A DNA stretch of 64,000 nt, taken from NCBI GenBank assembly GCA_016165875.1, contig JABBOT010000002.1, positions 31,113,642 to 31,177,641 of the forward strand, read 5' to 3'. This DNA is from Acanthopleura granulata (taxonomy: Eukaryota; Mollusca; Polyplacophora; Chitonida; Chitonidae). Positions 1 to 13,100 of the stretch are shown here, one piece after another (the first letter of the stretch is position 1; each line of letters opens with the position of its first letter). The position numbers and the translations under genes were made by a program. The notes beneath the pieces are model-generated. The model was given only the letters and a program-made list of their open reading frames with translations, had not been told where the DNA came from and did not search any database.

Positions 1-3000
1 ACCTACGAGCTGATATGGTCATTAGGGAAGGGGCCATGCGGAAAAGGTTGTTCCGAAAACAGTGTGGGGATTTCGGGCCCTGCCGCAGGACAGGAAAAAT
101 TTATCTGTGAGAAAGGGTGCAAAGGTCAGCCGGTTCTGTCGGACACCGCTTACACTGTGACTGCTGTCGATCAACAGGAACAATGGGAACAAGGCATAGG
201 CTCATTCAGTGCCGTCTTCGATTCCCCTGGCGCGTTTACCGTGGCGTAAGTTTCATAAGTATTCAACGTGCCTTTTCTGAAACCACGCTGATAACAAAAA
301 AATGAACGAATTTATTTCATGTCATAACCTACGACAAGAAGTAGGCAGTAGATTTCATTTGTACATTTCATCGGTCCCTTATGATTCAAAAATGTCAGAT
401 TATTTCACATCGTGCATGCGAATAGCTAAGGGCTTACCTACTCAAAAGATTTTACCAGTTACATGCGATACCTTTTTTGGTATAGTGCTTCACAAAAAAG
501 CAAATTTTCTTGATAACTAAAAAAGCTTGTCATAATTTTTTTTTTCGCAAATTACATTGGAACAGGCACTTTTCGCATGGTTCCGGAGGGGAATTCCCTT
601 TTCACAAATGGCAAGTACCGCCCATGGCATTAACATCTGCAAGTGCAAAGTATTAGTAATTTATATGTCTAAAGTTCATCAAAGTACAGATGACTGGGGG
701 AAGAGAGCGGGTGGAGACAGGGGGTGGAGGACTAAGATATGTTCTGGCTATCCACAAACTTGGTAAGTGGTTGCTATCCCCACCTCCCTTAATGCACCCC
801 CCCTCCCACCATGCATGTTCGGACTCGCACGTAATCTGAGAATTCTTCTTCCAGGATTAAGGGTAATGACTGGATTCCGCTCAGAGTTGAAACGGACGGC
901 GAATGGCGGCTCCAAACGGAAGTTGCCTTAGGAGTGCGGAGTGATACTCATCAGCAAAACGCAAGCCCTCTCACATTTAACATGCCGAGATACAAGTAAG
1001 TTCCCAAAGACAAATTGCACTTTTGCATGGAATAATTGCACTTTGATGACTGATTATCAGGTATACTCTTGGACATATTCAATTGCATTTACAATATTTA
1101 TGGTTAATGTTGTTTTATTTTAATCTGATTGCCATATAGGCCTATACACTGCATGTTGTGGAAACCTTCCTGTCGACAATCCAGTGTGATTAATAAACGA
1201 ATAATTTATTAATAATTTAAACATGGTCGGTTGTTGGTGATAATTCAGCGTCTTAATCATTTTGATCTTGAAAGCCCTATCCAAATATCAAGAGAAAGGG
1301 TGGTCTCAGGGGACGATTCTACAAAACCATTTCTAACTGAAGTCAAAATTTAAAACCTCATCACGAAACTTAAGACAGTGTCTTAACATAACAGTTTAGA
1401 AATTCTTAAACCTGAACCATAATATACGACGACTACCAGTTTTTTTCAAGAGAACAAAAAAATAAAAAAAAAAATAAAAAAAATAAATAAATAAAATAAA
1501 TTAAAAAAAATAAAATAAAAAATAATAAAAAAACAAAACCCATGACAGAAACTTTTTGAACTCAAGGTATCGGATTACGAAGCTTCGTTCAAGAGTTCTG
1601 TTCATTTATTTATGGATGATAAATCCAGGATTTATCTCGAAGAAGGTGAATGGCTTTTCGAGGTAAGCCATATAGTCGCATCCTTCCATTAACCTGACCG
1701 CCGTTATACACCAATCAAAACGGGTAAATAACAGTCGGAGTAGAGGAGGATTGAATTCTATCACGTGTGCTGGTTGGTCAGAGGCCAGTGGTCTACAAAG
1801 CAAAGTTATTACTTCGCTTTGCAGAATGTATTGGTACTCGTCAGCAACTCTGTATATTACCACTGTGTGCTGGGAGGTCGGCGGCGATTCAGTTCTTTCT
1901 ACATTCTGTGGCTAAACTTAATAATGCTGTACCTGATAATAAAGGATGTTTGATTAATTTCTTGCCTGCTTAAAGGAAAAGATCCCGAAAAATGAAGTTA
2001 TCGTGAGTAAAAGGACCATTAAAAAATATTATTTGAAAATACCTTCTGCTGATATTTTCAGAGTTTCTTTCACCAAAATAAATGGAGTAAATGTTTTGAC
2101 TGTATGGTGGGTTTTATGGACCATAATGATCATATGTAACACGCTGCCTCTTCTGTGGCCTTAAAGCAGAACTTTAATATCATATTAGCATTTCCATACA
2201 GAGCATATTGCAGGTGTACGGTTCCCAGGAACTTTATTTAGACATAAAAGTGTACAGAAAGTTTTGTGACGTCACTGTTGACACACAATATCAATATCCA
2301 TAAACCCACCATAGATTCTAAACATTTAACTGCATTTAATCTGGTGACAAATATCTTTAGAAAATCAGTAATGGCATTTTCAAATGCAATTTTTAATGGC
2401 CTTTTTCTCACCATAACTTCATTTTTGCGGTTTCTCTTCCTTTAAGCTAAACCGGGCCTTGGTATTTTATTGCAATGGCATCATTTGTTTTATTACAACA
2501 TTATGTGTTGTTTAAATCATCTTGCAAGGAGAAAGCCCATCTCTACTACCCCAAGTGGCTTATAGTCTTGAGTTTTTTTAAAATTTCAACGATATTAATT
2601 ACGACCCACTCACTGCAATCAAACAAACAGTTCTTATAGGATAGTTAAAATAGTTGCTCCATTTCATAGTGGAAACATTTATTATTTTATACGATTAATA
2701 CCTGAAGTATGTCAACTAGACATTTTTTGTTTCCGGCTCGTCAAAATTTCAGCAGCACCGACGTAATACTGTTATGAACGAGAAGAAAACGTGTTCAGCA
2801 TTATGTGCATGGTATTTTAGTTTGTAAATAATCCTCAATACAGACTATTCGCTGGCTGCTTGCAACCCATCCATATCATGGCAATAGACCCAGATGGTGA
2901 CAGAGTGCGATGTCGATTTGGGGCCACTCGAGCTGAATGCGGCGGTGTTTGTAACAGTTTCCCAGGAGTAAGCCTAGATCCTGTAAGTATTTACATTCCC

Positions 3001-6000
3001 TTAAAACTAGATTCTGTAAGTATTTAGATTCCCTCATAACTATAGATCCTCTACGTATTCACAGTCTTTTCAAAGTAGACCCTGTACGTATTCAGATTCC
3101 CCTAAAACTAGATCCTGTACGGTTTCATATTCCCTTCAAAGTAGATCGTCTAAGTATTTAGATTTCCTTCAAACTAGATCTTGTACGTATTCACATTCCC
3201 TTCAAACTAGATGCTGTAAGTATTTACATTTCCTTCAAACTAGATCTTGTACGTATTCACATTCCTTTCAAACTATATCCTGTACGGTATCGTATTCCCT
3301 TCAAAGTAGATCCTCTAAGTATCTAGATTCCCTTCAAACTAGATCTTGTACGTATTCACATTCCCTTCAAACTAGATGCTGTAAGTATTTACATTTCCTT
3401 CAAACTAGATCCTGTACGTATTCACATTCCCTTTAAACCAAATCCTGTACGTATTCATATTCCCTTCAAACCAAATCCTGTAAGTATTTGCCTTTCCTTA
3501 GAACTAGATCCTGTAAGTAGTCATATTTCTTTGTAAGTACAGATCCAGTTATCAGTCGCATTTCAGCATGTGAGGATTTACATTTCCTTTAAGATATAGA
3601 ATATGTGAGTATTTGCATTTCCTTAAATGTACAAAATGTAAGTATTCAAATTTCATCACAGACGGTGTAAAACATATTCACATATTAAGAAGTCTAGATT
3701 CTGTAGTGAAATGTACGTGTCTTCACGTATTCATAGCCACATATATTAAGGTATATCGCACTAACCAGAATGCTTTATTCATTCTTTCTGCTTCATTTGA
3801 ATAGGCGGTTCAGAATTTCGCTGAACGTATTTTATTCGTGTTTTAGATTTTCTTTACTGACTTAGATGCGGTCTTGCTCTCTAAACACTTCTGCTGACGT
3901 GTGGTACATTCTGTAGGTACATATGTAACAGATAAACACATAGGTTTCATTGCAGAATTCATTTATTTGATTAAATTTGTTGTGTTGAAAAAAAAATGAT
4001 TTCTAAAAAAAATGAACGTCGTGTTATAATGATGGTTTTGTGAGAGTTACACAGTGTGTGTAGGCCTACTACTTAATCTGACTTATTAGAATGAGGCAGA
4101 ATATAAAAAAAATACATAAAGTTTAGTTTTACAAGCATGTTTCGCTCACATGACAGTGTATAGACGTGGGATATTTTGTCAAGCAATAACTTGCCAAAAT
4201 CAGTGGTTCGCCACGGTCACTCAAGTTGCCCTCACCCATGAAACTGACTGGCCAGGTACCAGTGAAAAAAACCTTGAATATACTGTCAAATAAATACATA
4301 CATGTATATCTTAATGTTTCTTTGGTTTTGCAGGACACGTGTGTATTAACTCCCAAAGCCGTGCTTTCCTATGGGTACGGCGACTACGCAGTGACAATAA
4401 TAGTGGAGGACTTCCCCTACTCTGAGGTGACTCTAAACGGCCAGACGTACAACGACAGGAAACCCTTCACACAGTCCCCAACACAGGTCAGCCAACAAGA
4501 GATATAGCCCTGAAATGTTTAATGTCTGACACTGCGACAACATGCGTCTGGTAAGCGGGCCCCAGCGCTTCTCGTGTCTGGCATTGCACAATTCACACAT
4601 GCACTTTTAAATTTGTTGCTCTTTTTATATTATTTCACCCGAAACGCGCATGATGCTGAAATTTACAGTTTTCCTTCTGAACATATAATTCTTATTTACA
4701 AACAACGGGACCATCACATTTTATATATGACGTTTGAAAGCTTTCTTTGGTGCATCTACATGCATAAACTTTTGAATATAAATGATTATTAAATGCTTTA
4801 CAGACGTCCTGGTTTGTTAGCTCACAAAACTCACATGACTTTCCAAACTAAGTATTCAGTAGAATCATGACACTATAACACCAAAGAACATACTAATATT
4901 GATCCGTCTTGATCTTCATGTGATATTCATGTCAGTCAACAGCATTAACTTCATTCATTGTTCGCCGTTTTGTATTTCAGTTTGTCGTGTATGTCTCCCG
5001 AAATCCGATCCAGTGTGAACTTCCATCAGCCATTTACTCTCCTTGGCTGCCCGGGAAAGTGGTCGTGGTGGAACCAGGGGTGACTTACTCTGAGACCTTG
5101 TGCGGACATCCCGCCTCAGGCAATTTGTAAGAAAATTCTATGAGAGACAGTATCGTTGCATTGCAAATAACTTATCAGTTCAGTTTTTGTTTTACACTTT
5201 TCTGTATCTGACACGTATCACGGGACATTTTTGTGTGTTCGTTTCTCTTAAGCGAAATAGTCAGTGCACAGCGTCAGTGTCATCGTATTACAGAAGAGTG
5301 GCATTGTTAGACAGATTAGTTGGTTTGTATATTGTGCAATCTATAGGTTTACAGCACTGAGAAATTTTACAGATATATATGCTTCATATCTCCTGGACTA
5401 CATGTACACACTTAGAACAGAGGGTTCAGTTAGGATGCTATAAGGAACCTTATAGTTGTATTCTGAACCCCAAGGTGCTATCCTTCGTAAACTTGCTTTC
5501 TCAAGTGCAGTATGTAATTGTGACTGTTCGCCAGTATCTTGTCAGTCATATACGTCATTAAGTATTCTTTCATCATCAATATGTTTTTAAAACATGCTTC
5601 AATGTGGTGCACTTGACTATAACATGAAATACAGTCAATCAATCGAACATTCAATCCAAAGTGTGATATTCCGGCTAGAGGTGGGGGAGGGGAAGACATT
5701 TCCGGGCTACAAATCTTTCTAGGTTACACTTGGGCTGATAGGTACAATGTACGCACATACGATTCACATACCGTTTCCCTCTAGGGTTGACCAATGGTCT
5801 TGTTGCCTACTTCTTCAGGATTACAGGCTTTGGTATGTCACTACCAAAGAACATGACACACGAATATGTGAAAGGTGTCCTCGCAGGTTCTCTCTGCTTA
5901 CACGTAGAATGGACACCTACCCAGGAACAAATCGGCTCTCACATGGTCTGTGCCACACCCAAACAATCGGATGGGTAAGAATAAATGGTTCGGTATATGA

Positions 6001-7145
6001 CAATTGATTGCACTAAGCAATGTACAATATTCAGTAATTATTCAGTGAAATATTCAGTGATACAAAAGAATGTAATAATGTAGCTATACTGCTGTAATGT
6101 GCCAGAAAGAACCAGAGTCATGTAAATTAGAATTGCATTCCTTCTGATATGCTTTGGATAACTGGCCTATTGGTGTAAATGTGATTGTTGACATCGATAC
6201 ATATTTTCTTTGCAATTATAAATAAAGTCCCAACGCACATGAAAAGAATGGAAAAACTACACTTTATGTTATAAATGTGCAAGAGTTTTAAAATCACAAT
6301 TCTATCCAAAGTTTATAACCTACAACACAGCTGTAAAAAGACTATCGGCACGGATTTTAGAATACCAGAGGAACATTATCTGATCAGGACTAAAGATTGC
6401 TGAATGTATATATATTGTGTTCACCTTAAATGGACTTCTTGTAAGGGTTTTATTCAGCCACAAAATACGTTTTTCAGAGAGAACGGAATCCATCTTGGCA
6501 GACTTAGATCTGTACATCAGATGTCACCAGCCGTATGGTCAGGTGGAAAACCGTGACGTACAAATATACGTCACGGTACTACTTTAATGACTTACATTCT
6601 TTATGAATTGAGAGACATGATTATGAAATAACATGTTCAATCTGTTATCCTATTTCAACTAGCAACACAAATGTAACCTGTTTCATATCGGCGGATCTTT
6701 AATTTACCAGTGCGTGTTAACTGCCTCCAAGGCCTTGGTGGCCTACAGTACTTACTGAACAAGTGCAGAGCAATGACCAGAGAGCCTCTCACTAACGTCG
6801 CCGTTGTGAGGTTAAGTCGAGCTCTGATTGACTTCCTTTCTTAAATGGAAAAAATGTGCAACCAGCAGCGAGTGGTCGTAGATTTCCGCCTGGCTTTGCG
6901 CGATTTCGTCCCAACATAACGATGGCCGCCATCGTATAAATGAAATATTCTTCAGTACGTCGTAAAACACCATCCACATAAATAAATAACGGTCTCCAAC
7001 TGATTGCAATATTTATTCTTTAATTCTATGAGTTTTATAAATGATTCTGGGTAAAGACTATTGTGGGAATTTAATCATTATATTTTTTAATCTTGATTCC
7101 CCAGGTTTACGGGTTTGCCGCAATGCGTGAAGCTTCACGTCGATG
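1..7145 (+). CDS. Exons encoding the N-terminal DPDGD module of the VWA/ShKT protein
   Basis: Seven exons (1-245, 855-995, 2844-2982, 4334-4486, 4981-5126, 5819-5974, 7105-7145) encode about 340 residues. Motifs seen: WIPLRVETDGEWRLQTE, then DPDGDRVRCRF followed by ECGGVCNSFPG and LDPDTCVL, then GYGDYAVTIIVEDFP, and near the end VEWTPTQEQIGSHMVC. This arrangement recalls a repeated extracellular module that I remember from uncharacterised mollusc, amphioxus and cnidarian proteins, often next to VWA or EGF domains; I know no formal name. Exon 3 ends at the GTAAGT at 2983, preferred over GTAAGC at 2968 (both phase 0) because the family keeps an LD-x-x-x-C stretch across this junction. Exon 6 must start at 5819: the AG at 5783-5784 is out of phase. 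Confidence 0.5.
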
Positions 7146-10100
7146 GTATGTGTTAACAGGATCATTTGTAATTCAGTAAATTACAGTCCAAATTTAAAAG
7201 CTGCGGATAAGATGATACATAAGTTCCCAGCGCCAGTCCGTTGAAGTTAAGATCCAGCAACTATTCAAACTCTTTATAAACAATTTCTCATGAGAAACAG
7301 CTTATCTGCATGGTGATATTTCTACAGATCATCTCTGTAAAGAATGGCGTGGATTTAGGTGTAACATGCAACACTTAACGTAGAGGAAATAAATGCTAGC
7401 AATTTGGAATATTTCAGTTTCTCATAATAGAGGACTAGTGTAATTTTACAGCAAAACTACCTCATATATGTTTAAAGACTGACACGTATTGTTAAGTTGT
7501 GCCGACAAATTTTCATTTGTGTTTTACAGGGTCTGATAAGTGTAAGGCTCACCCGTGCTCCCCTGAAATGACGTGTGTACCCGTTCATAACTCATTCTAC
7601 TGTGTCAACATAAGTATGTACCGGTGCTTGTAATGGGTCCGAATCCAATGATATGTTCAAGTGACGAAGACGTATTGCTTAAAGTGCACTATTTTATAAC
7701 ATGAATGGAAGCTCATTCAGTGATATTTTTATGTTAAACAAACGCATTGTTTAAATTGTAACGCTTTGTGGCATCATAGGGGCCTTATATAATGATATTG
7801 TATTGGTACTGAAATGTAAGGCTTTGTAACACCAACTGACCTTCATTCAGTGATATTCTCGTGTTCAAAAGACATGTTGCTTAAAGCATAACGTGTTATA
7901 AGATCCACATTTAACCTTAAACAAAAGGATATTCAAATTCTGCCCGATAGGTAGTATCAGTTCTGTCTGTTTCAAGATATCATAAATTATCAAACTATCG
8001 TAAAAATGACAGACGAAAACGTTAAACACATTCTACTCCTATTTCAGCAAATTCAACTCTTATCACAGACCCCCTCTCCACAGGTAAGATTGTTTTAATG
8101 ATGTTTTGGATATACTGTTCGGCTGATGCCGCTTCTTGACAACGATTTCATGCTGGTAGAAAAAAGACAAATACTCTTTGATATAGCGGTTTGTTCCATA
8201 ATGAATCCGTTAGAAGCTGAATGGGTTGTACAGGAGAGGAGTATAAATTAAAGAGAACAAATCATGTGTCTAAAGCCCTGTCAGTGATTTTACAATCAGT
8301 ACAATGTCAGCTTATCTGAATTCATCATTCAGAGATAATGCATGCCATTGACTTCAGGACCATCTGACCTTGAGCACTTGACCTTGACCTCAGTAGAGAT
8401 AACTAGTGACACCTCTGAGGCGTCCCCAAGTGGACAATGAATATAGAAACATATAAATTCACTTGTAAATGTGGACATGGTTTTCAACAAAATGACGTGA
8501 ACTTTTCTTTTTCAAAGCGCTGTGTTTTGTCTTGCTATTTGGTATTTATTTTTTCCTTTAGCTCACTTATATTCTTGAAACATGGTACAAAAAACCGCTG
8601 CATATGTAGTAGATGTATATTGTCATATAATGAGCCTAAAATAAGTGCACATCTTCTTGGTACATGAAGTCTGCGCCTTCTGGCAACATATCTATCACAT
8701 TTAATATCCAAGGAACATTCAGATGATATCGTACCTGCCAGTGGTACAATCATGAAGTCTACGTCACGTACCCTGGAAAACATTTTGTATATTGGTATAT
8801 TACATGCGCCAAAAATTCCTCGGGTCACATGACTTTAATTTCAAGATGCAGATAATAGGTCAAAATTCCAGTAATGGAAAGCCAGATTCGAGTGTGTTTC
8901 AAAGCCGTTCTTATCTCCCGTTTTCAAGCTCTTGTATACTGGGTGTGTTGGGGTGTTAGTATAGGATTTGTCATGTTTCAAAACTATCTTCTGTTTTCTG
9001 GCTGTTGCTTGCACACTGGGTGTGCTGAGGTTTTGGTGTAGATTGTTGCCTTTTAAAACCTTTTGTTTTCAGACTCTTGTATGCTGAGTCCAATTAAGCT
9101 GTAGTTGTAGAAATTTCGACAGTTTCAAATTTGCCCTCTTTTCTTTTCAGTCAATTGCCTGTTTAAAAAGCTGGACTTGGTATTCGTGCTGGATTCCTCC
9201 AATAGTATCCTGCCGGAAGACAAGAAAGAGATGAAGGACTTCATGAAAAAGCTGGTCAAGGGCTTTGACTTTGGCGTGGGAAACAACAAAACGAACGTCG
9301 GGGTCATAACGTTTGCTGATTCTCCTAAACTCGTCTTCCACCTGGGGACTCACAAGACAGAGAAAGACCTCTTCGACGCTATCAACAACATGAAGTTCGA
9401 CTATGGCTCCACGGACACTGGCAAAGCTCTGAAGTACCTGGTGGAGCACATGTTTACAGCCTCTAACGGAGACAGGCCCTATATTCCTAACGTGGCGGTA
9501 GTGCTAACAGATGGTTTCTCTAAGGATGCTTACGCCACACAGTACTACGCTAAACAAGCCAAGGAGCTAGGAATCGCTATCTTTGCCGTAGGGATCGGGC
9601 CTTCTGTGGACCCAGGGGAACTGAAAAACCTAAGCAGTTCCCCTGTTGACAAATACACTTTTATCATTCATAGCTTTGCCGATCTCTCCACAGTTGGAGA
9701 CGAGTTGATCAACGCAACTTGTACAGGTAAAAAATAAATGTCATGTACATTTACTGTCCAACCATAAAGTTTCATAATTCAGTTTCTACAGATTTTTGAT
9801 TTTGTATTGGAGAATGAGTAAAAATAGTTGTCTGTCTTTGAAATATAGGTTCATTGGTTCACGTGTCCAGAATTTACTTTAATTATCAGTAAATTAAGAA
9901 TTTGGCAATGTGTCACTGCAGAACGATTTTCCAATTCGTCCAATCCAACGCCAACAACACCAAGGCCTGGCTGTTACGATCGCAAGAATTGTATGATTTA
10001 TGGAGAGGATGTGTGCACGGACTACCCGGGATGGTCGAGTTACCACTGTCGCTTATGGTGTGGTTTCTGTAATGGTGAGTATGTCAGGTTGTCAGTTGTT

Positions 10101-13100
10101 CGATTTATCTAATCAATTAAGACGTTTAAAAAATTTAAAAAGGAATTATAGAGCATCAGTTTTTCACTTTGTTATATTTGAAGTCTATGACATTTTTCTT
10201 GTCAAGTGAACTGTTGTTCCATAAAGTGCGAATGACATTTGTCACAGCCATTGATATGCTTCTCATGAATTTCTAGGTACGACCACGTTACCACCTTGTC
10301 TCGACGCCCTGCCAAACTGCGTCGAATACGGGGGAGACATATGTATTAAACCTGAGCTGCGCATCTGGGCACTGGAAAACTGCAGAGCCTACTGTGGCTT
10401 CCCACCCTGCAGTAAGCACTGACACAGCACTGAATATGGAAATAAATTACATTGAGTAAAGTAACAGACCCTCATTTTCACGAGTCTGAAAGAAATACAG
10501 AGATATTACTTTGTAATCTAATCGATGCCCATTTGAATAAAATCTATACGACCTGACTGGGAATGCTTTTGTCTAGGCTTGCATGCGTTGCATGGTACAG
10601 CTATTCGATATTCAGGTGAATTATGTGTATGGCTATTGATAGGCGTTATTGTTCACGAACGCCATTCAACAGATCATTGCATACTGTTGTTGCTTTACCA
10701 GACTAAATACATTCTCTGTATGCCATTAACACACATACCTTCTGCCTTTACTTTCAGTTGGCACCCCTACAAGGACAACTACAACTCCTAAACCGACAAC
10801 ACGTATGTACACACGCGTACCCAATGACGTAGATTTGAAAAACAAAGTGCATTAAATTTCACCACTGATAGGGACATATTTCTTTCACAACACCCATGGG
10901 TATATTTTACTTACAATTAGAATTAAGGGGTATATTTTATTGACAACTGGAATGGGTGTAGTTTATAGACGAATGGAATGGGTATTTTTTATTGACAATT
11001 AGAACGTGTATAACATTAACGACTAGAGGGGGTATAGTTTATTTAGTAGTAGAAGGGGTATATTTCTTTCTTTTCTAGAAGGGAGGTATTTTATTCACTA
11101 CTAGAAGGGAGATATACGTATTTTATTCATTACTGCGGGTAATGAAGGGTACTGCGAAAAAGCTAAACCAGATGATCATGTTATACTATATATGTATGGT
11201 CTTTTTGCCTCTGTTACCTATGCTGACCCCTGGGGTCATTGTCGACAGATAACCTTAAACGTTGACAAGTGAGAGGCTGCAAGTATATGGAAACCGAAAG
11301 ATGACCTTTTGCTGCCTGCCAGCCTCAACCTTTGTAATACAAGAGGAACTAGCGAGACAGCGAAAGGAAACAGAACTAAACGGCTTCATATTTTCTGACG
11401 TGGTTGGCAACTGTATAAAGGACCTTTTAACCTATCAAAAGTGTAAAACTGGGATCGGGTGCGGTCACACCGGAAACATGTGCGTTCTCGGCTCATGAAC
11501 AAAACTTGTGCCTTATTCTTGCACGTTCTTGCTCTCTGCGAAATGGGTATTTCGTTTACAGAGCATCCCAGAAATAAAACGAACGCTTTTTATACTTTGG
11601 GGTGGGATACTTTATCGATACATCTATAAATCTGGTCTCTTTACTGATGTTTCTAATACACAGATCCAACCTCTCAACGAAGTACATATACCTACGACTG
11701 ACACGACTGATAATCAGATTTAATTACTCCGCTGTCAGGGAAGGAAAAAGTACAAATCGAACGATGCGTGCGAAAAACTTCAACAAGATTTGACTTAGAT
11801 GTGTTTGATGCGCGTGTTTAAAGCTCAGGTGTGTTTGGTGTGCGTTTTATACAGCTCAGATGTGTTTGGTGTGCGTTTTATACAGCTCAGATGTGTTTGG
11901 TGTGCGTGTTTACAGCTCAGATTCAATTGATGTGTGCGTTTACATCTCAGATATGTTTGATGTGCGTGTTTACAGCTCGGATCTGTCAAGACCGCGTGGA
12001 CTGTAAACGTTACGGAGACCAGTCGGCCCTCTGCCAAGATAAGAACTACGAGGGCTGGGTGCAGGACAACTGTCCTGCCTACTGTGGCTACTGCGTGGAA
12101 TACAAGGAAATACCGCCCATGCAGATTGGCAATTTAAAGTAGGTATTTTCAAAACACTGTGAGAGACATTATGTACCAAGTATTTCGATTTGTTCTCTGG
12201 GTAAGGTTCAAATACGTTCAGTAGCCGTCGTTTAAAAAGCACGGAGATACCGCCAGTCATATCTGACACATTGCAGTATGTGTTCTTTGTCACACTGTAC
12301 CAATGGAAAACATCGAGTATTTTTACTTATTCTCTGAGGAAGGTTCAAAAATCTTATGTGGCTACTGTGTTTTGAATCATTACCAGTATACACTGTCACC
12401 CATGTTAATACGTTTTTGTGAATGTTTTACGTGTTAAGATCTTTCAATATTATTTGAATAACTGCAGTTCTGTGTTTCCTGGAGCTACCTTTTCTTTTCA
12501 GATAATATCAAACTTTCTTAGCATCTTTATCGTTCGAAATTGTAACTGAAGCTTAACCATCCATGTAAATGTATGTATTATATATTAGTCATTTATTTTA
12601 TTTAATTGTGGTTTAAGGCCAAATTCAAGAATTTTCGACTTATGCGATGATGGTCTGTTTTATGGCTGGGGAAACCAGTGTGTGCGGCGTAAATTACCGA
12701 CTTGTGTTCTTCACAAACATGATCATTATTCTCGTGGCAAAAATACTTCTCATGCACATTTATATTTGTTTATTTACGTATTTGATTGGTGTTATACGCT
12801 CTGCTTAAGAAAATTTCACTTATACGACAGTGGCCAGCATAATGGGGAGGGGGGAGGGAACCCACGACCATCCATTTGATTTGGATGTATTCAGCACTGG
12901 CTTAGTTTCACGTTCAGAAGACTATCTCCTAAACTAGACTTGAAAGGTGTGCATATAACTTCATGCATACTATACGTGTACATTCAATCCATGCTTACAC
13001 CATCATACTGTATAAATCCCTGGCGAACCTTTACCCACGACGTCTAAGCAAAATAGCGTACTCTACCTCCAGATGTGTACTTTACACCATGGCAGAGCCA

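Noticed and set aside
5785..5818. Earlier start of the exon at 5819 using the AG at 5783-5784
   Set aside because: It would enter in the wrong phase from the exon ending at 5126.
8358..8427. Extra phase-1 linker exon (PSDLEHLTLTSVEITSDTSE)
   Set aside because: The acceptor is acceptable, but no donor is better than GTGGAC; left out of the model.
10889..11130. Fourth splice-junction-founded repeat
   Set aside because: The unit does not contain the exon border at 10802 and begins about 90 bp away.
11831..12142. A 103-codon frame reading Phe-Thr-Ala-Gln-Ile repeats into the third ShKT domain
   Set aside because: The N-terminal part is translation of the acceptor minisatellite; the exon begins at 11976.
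12140..12142. TAG as the gene's stop codon
   Set aside because: A donor (GTAGGT) precedes it and the phase fits the Cys-rich exon at 14364 exactly. Kept as an alternative only.
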